From assembly GCA_002390745.1 (NCBI GenBank), contig DGQK01000041.1:311-43848 (forward strand): 43,538 bases of DNA. Direction: 5' to 3'. Positions 7,855-16,011 of the stretch are shown here, piece by piece. The notes below the pieces were generated by a model. The model was given only the letters and a program-made list of their open reading frames with translations. It was not told the origin of the DNA and made no database searches. A program made the position numbers and the translations under genes. Source of the DNA: Bacteroidetes bacterium UBA4416. GTDB taxonomy: Bacteria > Bacteroidota > Bacteroidia > B-17B0 > Aurantibacillaceae. Every line of letters begins with the position of its first letter. Position 1 is the first letter of the stretch.

Positions 7855-7871
7855 TTGCTCCGTAGGAGCAA
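7855..7871 (+). repeat. REP-like palindrome, GTA-loop orientation
   Basis: TTGCTCCGTAGGAGCAA: 24 bases after the previous copy and in the opposite orientation, so the two form an inverted pair like a BIME. Confidence 0.8.
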
Positions 7872-7922
7872 CACATTATGAACGCATTGTATCAAAACAA
7901 CACTGGCTTTTGAAGCAAAATC

Positions 7923-8081
7923 TCACCTGTACTTCCTCAAAGAAAATTCATACTTGATTTTCCGGTGCTCGCTTCTCCACCGGAAAGGGCTTTTGAAATA
8001 AACCAAGAGGTGCTTGCCAAGCCGTTTTACAATCAGGGCAAAATGGCTAAGAGAAATGATCAGTGAGGCCATCAGGTTCAT
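7923..8081 (-). CDS. Possible small basic membrane protein or gene remnant (52 residues)
   Basis: An ATG at 8081 opens a 52-codon frame. The first half is hydrophobic (MNLMASLIISLSHFALIV) and the second half is strongly basic and aromatic, with RLGKH, SPFRWRSEHRK and a C-terminal FSLRKYR. It is not recognised. An in-frame stop lies just upstream (four codons before the ATG), so it is not simply the end of a longer intact frame; a decayed gene remnant next to the REP array is an alternative. The evidence is the protein-like composition only. Confidence 0.3.
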   Translation of the reverse strand: MNLMASLIISLSHFALIVKRLGKHLLVYFKSPFRWRSEHRKIKYEFSLRKYR

Positions 8082-8201
8082 GGGACGAAATTATGTCCCT
8101 GCTACTAAAATCTGATGCCAGCACATCGTTTTCCTCCGCTCTGCCCTCTCGACATAAGCATACGTGCCGAAGAAGATCCGGAGCCCACGCATACAAACAA
8201 A

Positions 8202-8225
8202 AAAGGCTATCCGGAGATAGCCTTT
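8202..8225 (-). terminator. Terminator of the thiolase gene
   Basis: On the minus strand, AAAGGCTATC pairs with GATAGCCTTT (8202-8211 and 8216-8225) around 4 bases, followed by a T-rich run. It lies 19 bases after the stop of the thiolase gene. Confidence 0.85.
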
Positions 8226-8244
8226 CATATAATTTAGTTGAGGA

Positions 8245-9423
8245 TTACATGTTTTCAATCACCAGGGCCGTAGCGCCGCCACCGCCATTGCAAATACCTG
8301 CCGCGCCGTATTTGGCGTTATTTTGCTTCAGTACATTGATAAGCGTTACGATCACGCGGGCACCGGAAGCTCCCAATGGGTGGCCCAGGGAAACAGCACC
8401 GCCGTTCACGTTCACTTTGGAAGCATCGAGGTTCATCAGCTTGATATTGGCCAGACCAACCACAGCGAAGGCTTCGTTCAATTCGAAATAATTGATATCG
8501 CTCATGTTGAGGCCTGCTTTTTCAACCGCTTTAGGAACCGCTACCGATGGTGTGGTGGTAAACCACTCCGGTGCCTGCTCTGCATCCGCATAGCCTTTGA
8601 TCTTTGCCAGAGGTTTCAGGCCTAAAGACTCTGCTTTTTCTTTGCTCATCAATACCAGGGCTGCTGCACCATCGTTCATGGTAGAAGCGTTGGCTGCCGT
8701 TACCGTTCCGTCTTTCTGGAATACCGGTTTCAGAGCGGGGATCTTGTCGAAGTTCACATTTTTATATTCCTCATCCTCTGCAAACAGGATGTCGCCTTTT
8801 TTGGTTTTCACCTCCACAGGAACAATTTCTTCGTTGAATTTCCCTGCTGCCCATGCTGCTGCCGAGCGTTTGTAGGATTCAATGGCAAAGGCATCCTGAT
8901 CTTCGCGAGAAAAGTGGTATTCTTTGGCACACAACTCTGCGCAATTACCCATTGGCACGTTGCCATACACATCGGTCAGACCGTCTTTCGCAAGGCCGTC
9001 GATCACGGTTCCGTTTCCATACTTCGCTCCCCAACGGTTATTCTCCAGGTAGAAAGGCACCTGGCTCATGTTTTCCATTCCGCCGGCCACAATCACATCG
9101 GCGTCGCCCAGCATGATAGCCTGTGCTGCCAGGGAAATGGATTTCATACCGCTGGCACACACTTTATTAATAGTGGTGCAGTTCACGTTGTCGGGCAAGC
9201 CTGCAAATTTTGCGGCCTGCCGCGCAGGGGCCTGTCCGAGGTTGGCCTGCAACACCGAGCCCATGTATACTGCATTCACCTGTTTCGGATCCAGTTTTAT
9301 TTTGTCAAGAGCGCCTTTAATTGCGATGGCGCCCAGTTTGGTAGCAGAAACTCCTGCCAGCGTTCCGCCGAAAGAACCCATTGGGGTTCTCACTGCTGCT
9401 ACGATATATACTTCTTTATTCAT
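8245..9423 (-). CDS. atoB: Acetyl-CoA C-acetyltransferase (thiolase)
   Basis: The 392-residue protein is a full-length thiolase II, which interconverts two acetyl-CoA with acetoacetyl-CoA in the cytoplasm. All catalytic parts are present: the nucleophile Cys89 in NKVCASGM, the NEAFA motif (residues 316-320), His348 in GGAVSLGHPLGASGAR and Cys378 in GICNGGGG. The N-terminal VAAVRTPMGSFGG is also typical. Length and motifs favour acetyl-CoA acetyltransferase over the longer fatty-acid-oxidation thiolases (FadA), though substrate range cannot be fixed by reading. It is a single-gene unit with its own promoter-like box and terminator. The gene symbol reflects family membership, not proven physiology. 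Confidence 0.93.
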   Translation of the reverse strand: MNKEVYIVAAVRTPMGSFGGTLAGVSATKLGAIAIKGALDKIKLDPKQVNAVYMGSVLQANLGQAPARQAAKFAGLPDNVNCTTINKVCASGMKSISLAAQAIMLGDADVIVAGGMENMSQVPFYLENNRWGAKYGNGTVIDGLAKDGLTDVYGNVPMGNCAELCAKEYHFSREDQDAFAIESYKRSAAAWAAGKFNEEIVPVEVKTKKGDILFAEDEEYKNVNFDKIPALKPVFQKDGTVTAANASTMNDGAAALVLMSKEKAESLGLKPLAKIKGYADAEQAPEWFTTTPSVAVPKAVEKAGLNMSDINYFELNEAFAVVGLANIKLMNLDASKVNVNGGAVSLGHPLGASGARVIVTLINVLKQNNAKYGAAGICNGGGGATALVIENM

Positions 9424-9448
9424 AATCAGTGTTTTAAATTTAACGCGC

Positions 9449-9456
9449 CAAATATA
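9449..9456 (-). promoter_or_regulatory. Bacteroidota -7 promoter element of the thiolase gene
   Basis: On the minus strand TATATTTG matches the -7 consensus TAnnTTTG exactly and lies about 25 bases before the thiolase start, a usual leader length. No clear TTG element was seen at the expected upstream distance. Confidence 0.5.
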
Positions 9457-9721
9457 GCATTGGAATTTAAGTTTGATGATCCGTTCATCTAAAAAACATG
9501 AACATTTTCCTATTTAATTAACATTTAAGCCTAAATTAAGCCTGCTTTCAGCTACTAACACCTGAAACGCCTGAAAGTTCAGCGGGCAGTATAAGGTAAC
9601 GCTGACCGACAGCGGGCCAACATTAGCCTAAAAGCCACCGATTTTAGTAAAATATAACTCACCGGTAAGGCTCAAAAGTTGTTTCAATTGATACCTTTAA
9701 GCCCAATTAAATTGCATCCGT

Positions 9722-10972
9722 ATGTTTTTTCGTTTTCTCATCGTCTTTGTTCTCGTCGTTCTGATTGAAATTTATTTTTTTCAGATCATTAAAACCATCA
9801 CGATCGACTTCACACCCGGCAAAAGAAAGCTGGTGTATTACATCGCTTATGGCCTTGCAGCCTTCAATATCATCTTTAGCGCGGTAGCTCTTTTCTATCC
9901 TCCCAATGAATGGCCTGTCTTTTTCAGGATGCTCTACTCCATCGCTTTCATCCTCCTGATCTGCAAATTATTTGGGGTCTTATTCCTGATTATTGATGAT
10001 GTGATCAGGTTGTTTCGTTGGATCGGTAGTTATTTTCAAAAAGCACCGGCTGATGCAACCGAAGTAACGCACCACATTAGCCGCCTGAAATTCCTGAGTT
10101 ATGTTGGCCTTACGTTTACGGTCGTTCCTGCCATTTCCTTTATCTATGGGATGGTGAAAGGCGCGTACAAATACAGGGTACACAAGGTGAAGGTAAAGTC
10201 GCCGAACCTGCCCGAAGCGTTCCATGGCTTTAAAATTGTGCAGCTTTCCGACATCCACTCGGGCAGCTTTATGAGCAGCGATCCCCTGGTGAAAGCTTTC
10301 GGGATTGTGATGGAACAGAAGCCGGACATGATCCTGTTTACCGGCGACCTTGTCAACAACGAAGCCAAAGAAACCGAGCCTCACCTTGAAAGCTATAAAC
10401 TGCTAAAAGCACCTTACGGCGTGTACTCCTCGCTCGGCAACCACGATTACGGCGATTACAAGCATGACTGGGAACCGGGGGCCAAGGAAGCAAACCTGCA
10501 AGCGCTGAAAGATGTGCACGCCCAATCGGGATGGCGCCTGCTGATGAATGAGCATGTGCCTATTGAAAAAGACGGGCAGAAAATTGCCTTGCTGGGAATC
10601 GAGAACTGGGGCGGGAACCTGAACTTTCCGCGTTACGGAAAACTCGAGAATGCCTACGCAGGCACAGAAGGTTATCCCTTTAAGATCCTGCTATCGCACG
10701 ACCCTTCGCATTGGGATATGCAAGTGAGCCAGGAAAGAAAATACAAAGACATCGACCTTACCCTAAGCGGCCACACGCACGGCATGCAATTCGGGATCGA
10801 AATTCCGGGATTTAAATGGAGCCCTGTTAAATACATTTACAAACACTGGGCAGGCCTTTACAGGCAGGACAATCAATACCTTTATGTAAACCGCGGCCTG
10901 GGCTTCCTGGGCTATCCGGGGCGCCTGGGCATTTGGCCCGAAATTACCGTGATCGAGCTGGAGAGGGCCTGA
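9722..10972 (+). CDS. Membrane-anchored metallophosphoesterase, YaeI-like
   Basis: The 416-residue protein has four or five N-terminal hydrophobic segments (about residues 3-25, 38-60, 68-92 and 124-145), then a calcineurin-like phosphoesterase domain. The five metal motifs are all present: QLSDIHSG (Asp177, His179), TGDLVNN (Asp209), GNHDYG (Asn240, His241), LSHDP (His326) and SGHTHGMQFG (His351, His353). Homologues of this type include YaeI, proposed to act on UDP-diacylglucosamine or other phosphodiesters at the membrane; the substrate here is unknown. It is a single-gene unit, preceded by 298 bases without a gene and ending 72 bases before a bidirectional terminator. Confidence 0.88.
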   Translation: MFFRFLIVFVLVVLIEIYFFQIIKTITIDFTPGKRKLVYYIAYGLAAFNIIFSAVALFYPPNEWPVFFRMLYSIAFILLICKLFGVLFLIIDDVIRLFRWIGSYFQKAPADATEVTHHISRLKFLSYVGLTFTVVPAISFIYGMVKGAYKYRVHKVKVKSPNLPEAFHGFKIVQLSDIHSGSFMSSDPLVKAFGIVMEQKPDMILFTGDLVNNEAKETEPHLESYKLLKAPYGVYSSLGNHDYGDYKHDWEPGAKEANLQALKDVHAQSGWRLLMNEHVPIEKDGQKIALLGIENWGGNLNFPRYGKLENAYAGTEGYPFKILLSHDPSHWDMQVSQERKYKDIDLTLSGHTHGMQFGIEIPGFKWSPVKYIYKHWAGLYRQDNQYLYVNRGLGFLGYPGRLGIWPEITVIELERA

Positions 10973-11044
10973 CAGCAGGTGTTCTCCACTAAAAAATCAT
11001 TCCCATTCTTTTTGAAACGTCGCATTTCAGAACGTTCTTAAATA

Positions 11045-11073
11045 AAAACAGCCGGCTGATCACCGGCTGTTTT
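11045..11073. terminator. Bidirectional terminator between converging genes
   Basis: AAAACAGCCGG (11045-11055) pairs perfectly with CCGGCTGTTTT (11063-11073) around a 7-nt loop. It has A and T tracts on both sides and lies between two converging genes. Confidence 0.85.
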
Positions 11074-11107
11074 GCTATTTATATTTTCTGCCCGGCGAGA
11101 GAGCTCA

Positions 11108-13081
11108 TTAGTGTTTGATCATCTTCACCGTGTGTGATTTCGAAGCATTACTCAGTTTTACGATGTACATGCCGGATGCCAGCTCCGGCAGCGACACCTG
11201 TGTTTCCTCGTTTCCTGAGATTTTTCCTGAATATACCACACGGCCATCCAGCGACAATACCTCGATGCCTGCATTATCCATATTGGTTACACGGATCGTG
11301 AATTGCCCGTTGTTTGGGTTTGGCATCAGGGCGACATCGGCATCGGCCGCGTTTTCCTGAACGTTTGTGCATGGATCTACCAGCACAGTGGCTTTTGCCG
11401 CGCAGTTGATCGTACTAAACACAGTCGCACCTGTGGAATCATTTCCTGCCGCATATACCAGTGTTTCATCCATGCCGCCAAACTGCGCAGAGCCTTCGTA
11501 GTGCATGTACCAGCGTTTATTCCAGGGAGCGTATGTAAAGCTGGCCATATCACTGATGTCGCTGAATGCTTTTACAGTAGTTGGCGCTCCTGCAGGAAGT
11601 GTACGCCTTTTGATTTCCGAATAGTTGTTATCGCGGTAAAGTACAGAGTAAGTTCCGTTAAACTCAGCCACACCCCAGCATGCCCATGACTCGCTTTGGT
11701 AAAATTCGGGATCGGCGAGCATCCCGAGCTTGTTTACCTGCCCTGTTTGCAGGTTCACGGAATACCATGAATGCTTCGGTGCACTGTAGATCACCAGAAA
11801 TCCTTTTCCGGCAAAAACCCCGCTCTGATAATTAAAGTTTTCATCCCAGCCAAAAGCGATAGAATCGGATAAGGTAATAGTAGAAGTTCCGATGGAAAGT
11901 GTCGGCGTGAGTGCTACCAGGTGCGTCACATACATGGAATCCATGGTGTTGGCATCCGGCAATCCTTTATAGGTATTATAAAGCGAGTACAGCTGCCCGT
12001 TGCCAAGATCGCTGAACAGGCCGTCTGCTCTGGGAAGATTGATGCCGTTTTGCAGATTCAAATCATAACGCGCGACGCTGTCATCGCCGCAAATGTAAAT
12101 GTAATTGCTGGTAACGGCAATCCCTCCGCGGTCGTCGCCGGAGATGTCGTTATGATCTACGGTTGCACTATTGGTCTCTCCGAGCGAATCGATCCGGAAA
12201 TACGTTTGCTTCAGGGTCGTAGCCGCATAATATGTGGTAGTGGTGGTAAGGGATGGTGTTATGAAAACGCTTCCTGCCCCTACGCTCTGCGTGGTTGCCA
12301 AATCGGAATACCAGCCGATGGCGCCCTGGCCTGTAGCGGTAAGGGTTGCCTGTTTGGGCGCGCAGCTCAATACAGAGCCTGAGCTCACCGCCGTTAAGCC
12401 TTCATTGATCCGGATCGTGGTTTCGGCTTTGCTGATACAGCCGGCAGTATTCGTGTAAGAGTATGATACCGTATACGAGCTGCCCGGCGTTAAAGACGCA
12501 GGACTGAACGTGCTCCCGGTAACGCCAGCGCCTGTCAATACACCTCCGGCAGGCGTCGCTGTGATGGCCACACTGGAGCCGCTGGTACAAAATGTATTGG
12601 ATGGAATGGACAAAGAGGCTACCGGACCGCTTACACAGTAATTATAACGGATCTTTGCCCTGGCATGATTGGCGGTACAGAAATAATCGACGTTATTGCT
12701 TGTGGTGCCTGTAAATTTCAGTGTGTCATCTGCCGCCCAGGTATTAATGAGAAAAGCAGGAAAGAGGAACTTCACGGAGTCGGCCATGCAGTCGCTTCCA
12801 TCGAAGTAAGGCTGTGTTTGCCCTATGGCATAGTTATTCTCTCCGCGGATGCTTATAAATTCGGAAGAAGCGCCGAAGTCACCTTCATAGTAGATGGTGA
12901 GCGTGGCAGTACCATAAGCGTTGGGTTGCAGACCCGATACATTGAGCTTCAATACCTGTGGGGTTGTCATAATAGTGTCGTAAGGGCCTGTTTTGGTAAA
13001 TGTTTGCGCAGCCGCCCAAAGTGTGGTGAGCATGGCAAATGCTGTCAACGATAATTTAAGTCGTACAGATGTTTTTTTCAT
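11108..13081 (-). CDS. Secreted T9SS cargo protein with Ig-like repeats
   Basis: The 657-residue protein begins with a signal peptide ending in AAAQ (about residue 26). It ends in a type A sorting domain of about 75 residues (PNPNNGQFTIRV, LSLDGRVVYSG, LASGMYIVKLSN, then KMIKH), which directs export through the type IX system and surface attachment or release. Between these lie a beta-rich region, a PKD/Ig-like segment near residues 152-225 (SGPVASLSIPSNTFCTSGSS onward) and a typical cell-surface Ig-like module (CAPKQATLTATGQGAIGWYS and TTTTTYYAAT). A longer beta-propeller-like region with repeated short strands follows. No enzyme motif was found, so adhesion or ligand binding is the likely role. 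Confidence 0.85.
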   Translation of the reverse strand: MKKTSVRLKLSLTAFAMLTTLWAAAQTFTKTGPYDTIMTTPQVLKLNVSGLQPNAYGTATLTIYYEGDFGASSEFISIRGENNYAIGQTQPYFDGSDCMADSVKFLFPAFLINTWAADDTLKFTGTTSNNVDYFCTANHARAKIRYNYCVSGPVASLSIPSNTFCTSGSSVAITATPAGGVLTGAGVTGSTFSPASLTPGSSYTVSYSYTNTAGCISKAETTIRINEGLTAVSSGSVLSCAPKQATLTATGQGAIGWYSDLATTQSVGAGSVFITPSLTTTTTYYAATTLKQTYFRIDSLGETNSATVDHNDISGDDRGGIAVTSNYIYICGDDSVARYDLNLQNGINLPRADGLFSDLGNGQLYSLYNTYKGLPDANTMDSMYVTHLVALTPTLSIGTSTITLSDSIAFGWDENFNYQSGVFAGKGFLVIYSAPKHSWYSVNLQTGQVNKLGMLADPEFYQSESWACWGVAEFNGTYSVLYRDNNYSEIKRRTLPAGAPTTVKAFSDISDMASFTYAPWNKRWYMHYEGSAQFGGMDETLVYAAGNDSTGATVFSTINCAAKATVLVDPCTNVQENAADADVALMPNPNNGQFTIRVTNMDNAGIEVLSLDGRVVYSGKISGNEETQVSLPELASGMYIVKLSNASKSHTVKMIKH

Positions 13082-13210
13082 AGAGCTAATAGAAATGGTT
13101 TAGGGCCGCGAATCTATTATTTCCCTTTCAGAATAAACATTAAATGTTGCCAACGACAATTTAAAGTATATGAATAGATTTTATCAGGTACGATCAACGG
13201 ACGGACACGA

Positions 13211-14260
13211 TCAGTCTCCGCGTTTGATGGTAAAGGTGAAGGTGGTGCCTTCATTGACCTTGCTATCCACATCAATGGTTTCGTTGTGCGCCTCTACGAT
13301 ATGTTTGACGATAGCAAGTCCAAGGCCTGTGCCTCCCTGTTCGCGGCTGCGGCCTTTGTCTACACGGTAGAAACGTTCGAATAACCTCGAGAGGTGCTTC
13401 TCCTCAATGCCAATCCCATCGTCTTTGATCTCGACGATCACCTGCTCATCGAACAGATTAATGGTAATCAGCGTTTTCCCGTTCTCTTTGCCATATTTAA
13501 TGCTATTGGTCAGCAGGTTCACAATGACCTGCCGGATCCGGAATTTATCGGCATGCACGATGATGGGCTTGTCGTATTTTTTCGCCAGCAGCAGGCGGAT
13601 GTTTTTCCGGCTGGCCTGAAACTCCAGCGCTTCAATAATTTCCTTGATCTGCTGAGCGATGTCGTACTTCTCCCGCTCGAGCTCCAGTGTGCCTACTTCG
13701 AGCTGGGATATGGTTTCCAGGTCGTCGATGATCTGGATCATGCGATCGATACTTTTGTCAGCGCGCTTAAGGTACTCAATGTTGATGGTAGGGTCATCCA
13801 CACCACCATCGATGAGTGTGGACACATAGCCCTGGATATTGAAAATGGGCGTTTTGAGCTCATGCGATACGTTGCCGAGAAATTCCTTCCGGTAGCTGTC
13901 GAGGTTGCGGTGCTGTTCTACTTCTTTGTTGCGTTCCTCCGCCAGCTTATTGATCTCATCCTCCAGCCGCTCCAGGGCATCCACCTCATCGAGCTGGAAC
14001 TCTGTATTGGGTATTTCTTTGGGCTGCAAAGCCTTCACCTTTAGGTAGAGCTTATCGATCTTATCGAAAATGATATTATTATAGAGGATATAGATTACAA
14101 AAAAACTAATGATGAACGAAATGAAAAAATAAAGCAGCATGATGGAAAAATTGGCTGCTCCGGTAATTTTGTAGGCAATGATGCTTACCAGGAGCGTTTG
14201 CAGGATCGCAGAGATCAGGCTGAGCACAAGGGTAAGGGCAGGAATCTTTAACTTATTCAT
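13211..14260 (-). CDS. Membrane sensor histidine kinase, PhoR-like, without adjacent regulator
   Basis: The 349-residue kinase has two membrane spans (about residues 7-31 and 38-60) with almost no periplasmic loop, then a coiled-coil linker (about 90-125) and a HisKA domain with FLGNVSHELKTP (His133). The ATPase domain has the N box VNLLTNSIKYG (Asn252), G1 box DDGIGI (280-285), F box LFERFYRV and G2 box GGTGLGLAI (309-317). All catalytic residues are present. It resembles PhoR and similar kinases that sense from within the membrane or cytoplasm. No response regulator gene lies on either side, so it is an orphan here. It starts about 250 bases from the next gene upstream on the same strand. 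Confidence 0.9.
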   Translation of the reverse strand: MNKLKIPALTLVLSLISAILQTLLVSIIAYKITGAANFSIMLLYFFISFIISFFVIYILYNNIIFDKIDKLYLKVKALQPKEIPNTEFQLDEVDALERLEDEINKLAEERNKEVEQHRNLDSYRKEFLGNVSHELKTPIFNIQGYVSTLIDGGVDDPTINIEYLKRADKSIDRMIQIIDDLETISQLEVGTLELEREKYDIAQQIKEIIEALEFQASRKNIRLLLAKKYDKPIIVHADKFRIRQVIVNLLTNSIKYGKENGKTLITINLFDEQVIVEIKDDGIGIEEKHLSRLFERFYRVDKGRSREQGGTGLGLAIVKHIVEAHNETIDVDSKVNEGTTFTFTIKRGD

Positions 14261-14340
14261 CGTACTATGCGTATCAACAACGAATGTGCAAAGAAAAAAC
14301 CGCTTTCAGAAATCGTGCAGGTTATTTTTTTGTAAAGTTA

Positions 14341-14392
14341 TGAAGGAAGGAACAAAAGGGATGAAAGAGACAGAAGGGATGGAAGGGACTTA
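14341..14392. repeat. Purine-rich degenerate short repeat
   Basis: The stretch is nearly all A and G, with GGGATGAAAG and GGGATGGAAGGGAC as imperfect repeats. It lies in the gap before the CarboxypepD_reg gene end and is probably slippage-generated. Confidence 0.4.
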
Positions 14393-14461
14393 AGGAACAA
14401 GATACACGCTACCAGGCAAAAGACATCGAAAAATGGACAACAGACACTGCCTCTTTTCTCA

Positions 14462-14524
14462 CATCTCAATACTCATATCTAACATCTCAATACTCACATC
14501 TAACATCCCAATACTCACTTACTC
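14462..14524. repeat. Three tandem copies of a 21-bp repeat
   Basis: CATCTCAATACTCATATCTAA (14462-14482) is followed by a copy with one change (14483-14503) and a third, more diverged copy (14504-14524). The last copy overlaps the stop codon of the minus-strand gene. Confidence 0.75.
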
Positions 14525-15846
14525 AAGGTTATCCGTTCCCTGTAAAAGTACTTTTCCTGTGTGCTTTCAAAAGGCCGGTAAATATAATAGGCGTAGCCAT
14601 CATGGATCTTCAGCTTGTCGGCACTGTGAAACTGGAGCGAGTACCTGCCCTGGTCCTGCCCGTTATGAAGGCTGATCTGCCTGATGTATTTGCGCCCGTT
14701 CTTTTCATAAACAGCATAGATCGTGTTTTCGACATCATCTTTCAGCATCACATTCTTCCATTCTTTCCAGTTTTTGGGATGGTTGTAGCTGATGCTCAGG
14801 GAATCGATCTTCCGGCCGTTGCGGTCGATGTGGAACAACAGGTTTTTATAGTGATCGAATATGGAGATCGTATCTTTGACCACATACAGGGGCGCATACA
14901 AAGGCTCATAGAACATACTTTTGGTAAAGCCGCTCATGAGCGATGCCACCACGTGCTTATCCACATTCAGGTCCATCGCCATGCGCCTGGCCTGCAACTT
15001 TTCATTGGGCTTGAGGGAATAATACTCGAAGTTGTAGGCATGCATCAGCTCCTTGTCCTCGATAGAGATCAGTTTGCTCCGGGCACTGTCTTTTTCATTG
15101 AAGGCAAAATAATTAAACATGGGGTAGTCCTTCCAGTAATCGGTATAAATGATCTTCCCGTTAATGGTGTCGATGATCGGCCTGATAAACGCATTGACAT
15201 CCTCTATAGCCAAGGGGATCAGAACAAAACGGTCGTGATACATATTGATACGGTAGATGTAATTTTCGCAAACCAGGTTTGTGTAACCCATATAGTCGCG
15301 GTAAAATTCCCTGGCCAGGCCACCTTCCCGGGGCACTGCAAAACTGGTAATGACCTTGCCGTTAAGGTCAGCCAGTTTCAGGTTTGCCTCCCTCAGCGAC
15401 TTCGCCGCAGTGAGGAGGATAAACTTGTCTTCGTAAAAGTCGAAATCATACACGCTGTATGCCGGCGAGCCAAGGATGGTATCGGGCCTTGCTTTGGCAT
15501 AAATGGGCACCATGCCGAGCTCAGTGGCAGCCGGTTTCAGGGATATGGAAATATTTACCGAATCGGGAACACCGGTGAGATCGGCTTCTTTGACGCGTGT
15601 CACATAGCTCATCTGCTTAACGACTAGCGAAACATGCTTTTTAGCAGGGATCACCAGGCGGTAGTTCCCCTGCCTGTCCGTTGTGGTGTAGTAAGTCGAA
15701 TTTTGCACCTGAACAGCGGCGTGCCGGAGCGGGGCATGCGTGCTATCGTCTGTTACCGTACCAAAGATGGTGATTTGGTGTTGTCCCTTCAAGGTTGCCG
15801 TTGCGGTAAGCAGCAGAGCCAGCAGGCAGGTAGTCATGTTATTCAT
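14515..15846 (-). CDS. Secreted CarboxypepD_reg-like domain protein with 6-bladed-propeller-like region
   Basis: The start at 15846 gives 443 residues with a signal peptide (MNNMTTCLLALLLTATATLK). A Met at 15888 would place 14 extra residues before it and is less likely. Residues of about 25-110 form a carboxypeptidase-regulatory-like beta sandwich (TIFGTVTDDSTHAPLRHAAV, DRQGNYRLVIPAKKHVSLVV), the domain usually found at the front of SusC/TonB receptors and other surface proteins. The remaining 330 residues have many short beta strands with aromatic turns and look like a beta-propeller fragment. There is no T9SS sorting domain and no TonB barrel. The tandem repeat described separately overlaps its 3' end. 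Confidence 0.72.
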   Translation of the reverse strand: MNNMTTCLLALLLTATATLKGQHQITIFGTVTDDSTHAPLRHAAVQVQNSTYYTTTDRQGNYRLVIPAKKHVSLVVKQMSYVTRVKEADLTGVPDSVNISISLKPAATELGMVPIYAKARPDTILGSPAYSVYDFDFYEDKFILLTAAKSLREANLKLADLNGKVITSFAVPREGGLAREFYRDYMGYTNLVCENYIYRINMYHDRFVLIPLAIEDVNAFIRPIIDTINGKIIYTDYWKDYPMFNYFAFNEKDSARSKLISIEDKELMHAYNFEYYSLKPNEKLQARRMAMDLNVDKHVVASLMSGFTKSMFYEPLYAPLYVVKDTISIFDHYKNLLFHIDRNGRKIDSLSISYNHPKNWKEWKNVMLKDDVENTIYAVYEKNGRKYIRQISLHNGQDQGRYSLQFHSADKLKIHDGYAYYIYRPFESTQEKYFYRERITLSK

Positions 15847-15974
15847 AATCCCGTTTATTGAAAAGACGCTCCCGGAAATACATTCCATAAGGCCTTCAGG
15901 TAATTTATTCTGATTCTAACTATCAGAGGGTCACAAAATTGTTATTTTATCCTGAGCCACGAAAAAAATATTAG

Positions 15975-15982
15975 TAACTTTC
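15975..15982 (+). promoter_or_regulatory. Possible -7 element of the ferritin promoter
   Basis: TAACTTTC differs from TAnnTTTG by one base and lies 29 bases before the ferritin ATG. No convincing -33 element or iron-box motif was seen. Confidence 0.33.
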
Positions 15983-16011
15983 GTGCCTCAATCCGAAACA
16001 AAAAACGTACA

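Larger units (their letters stand above)
7202..8244. other. Gene-poor stretch with REP-like palindromes
   Basis: Just over 1 kb has no convincing full-length gene. Its middle part (7524-7871) is an array of related palindromes listed separately. One short minus-strand ORF (7923-8081) might be real. A 38-codon frame starting with GTG at 7270 reads like protein but has no start context. The last 40 bases hold the terminator of the thiolase gene. Confidence 0.7.

Noticed and set aside
7524..7871. CRISPR array
   Set aside because: The repeats are palindromes in both orientations with irregular spacing and no spacer-like units.
8063..8491. 142-residue plus-strand frame at the thiolase 3' end
   Set aside because: It runs through the thiolase terminator and antisense to a firm gene.
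14602..15627. 341-residue frame opposite the CarboxypepD_reg gene
   Set aside because: The minus-strand gene has a signal peptide and a recognised domain; this frame does not.
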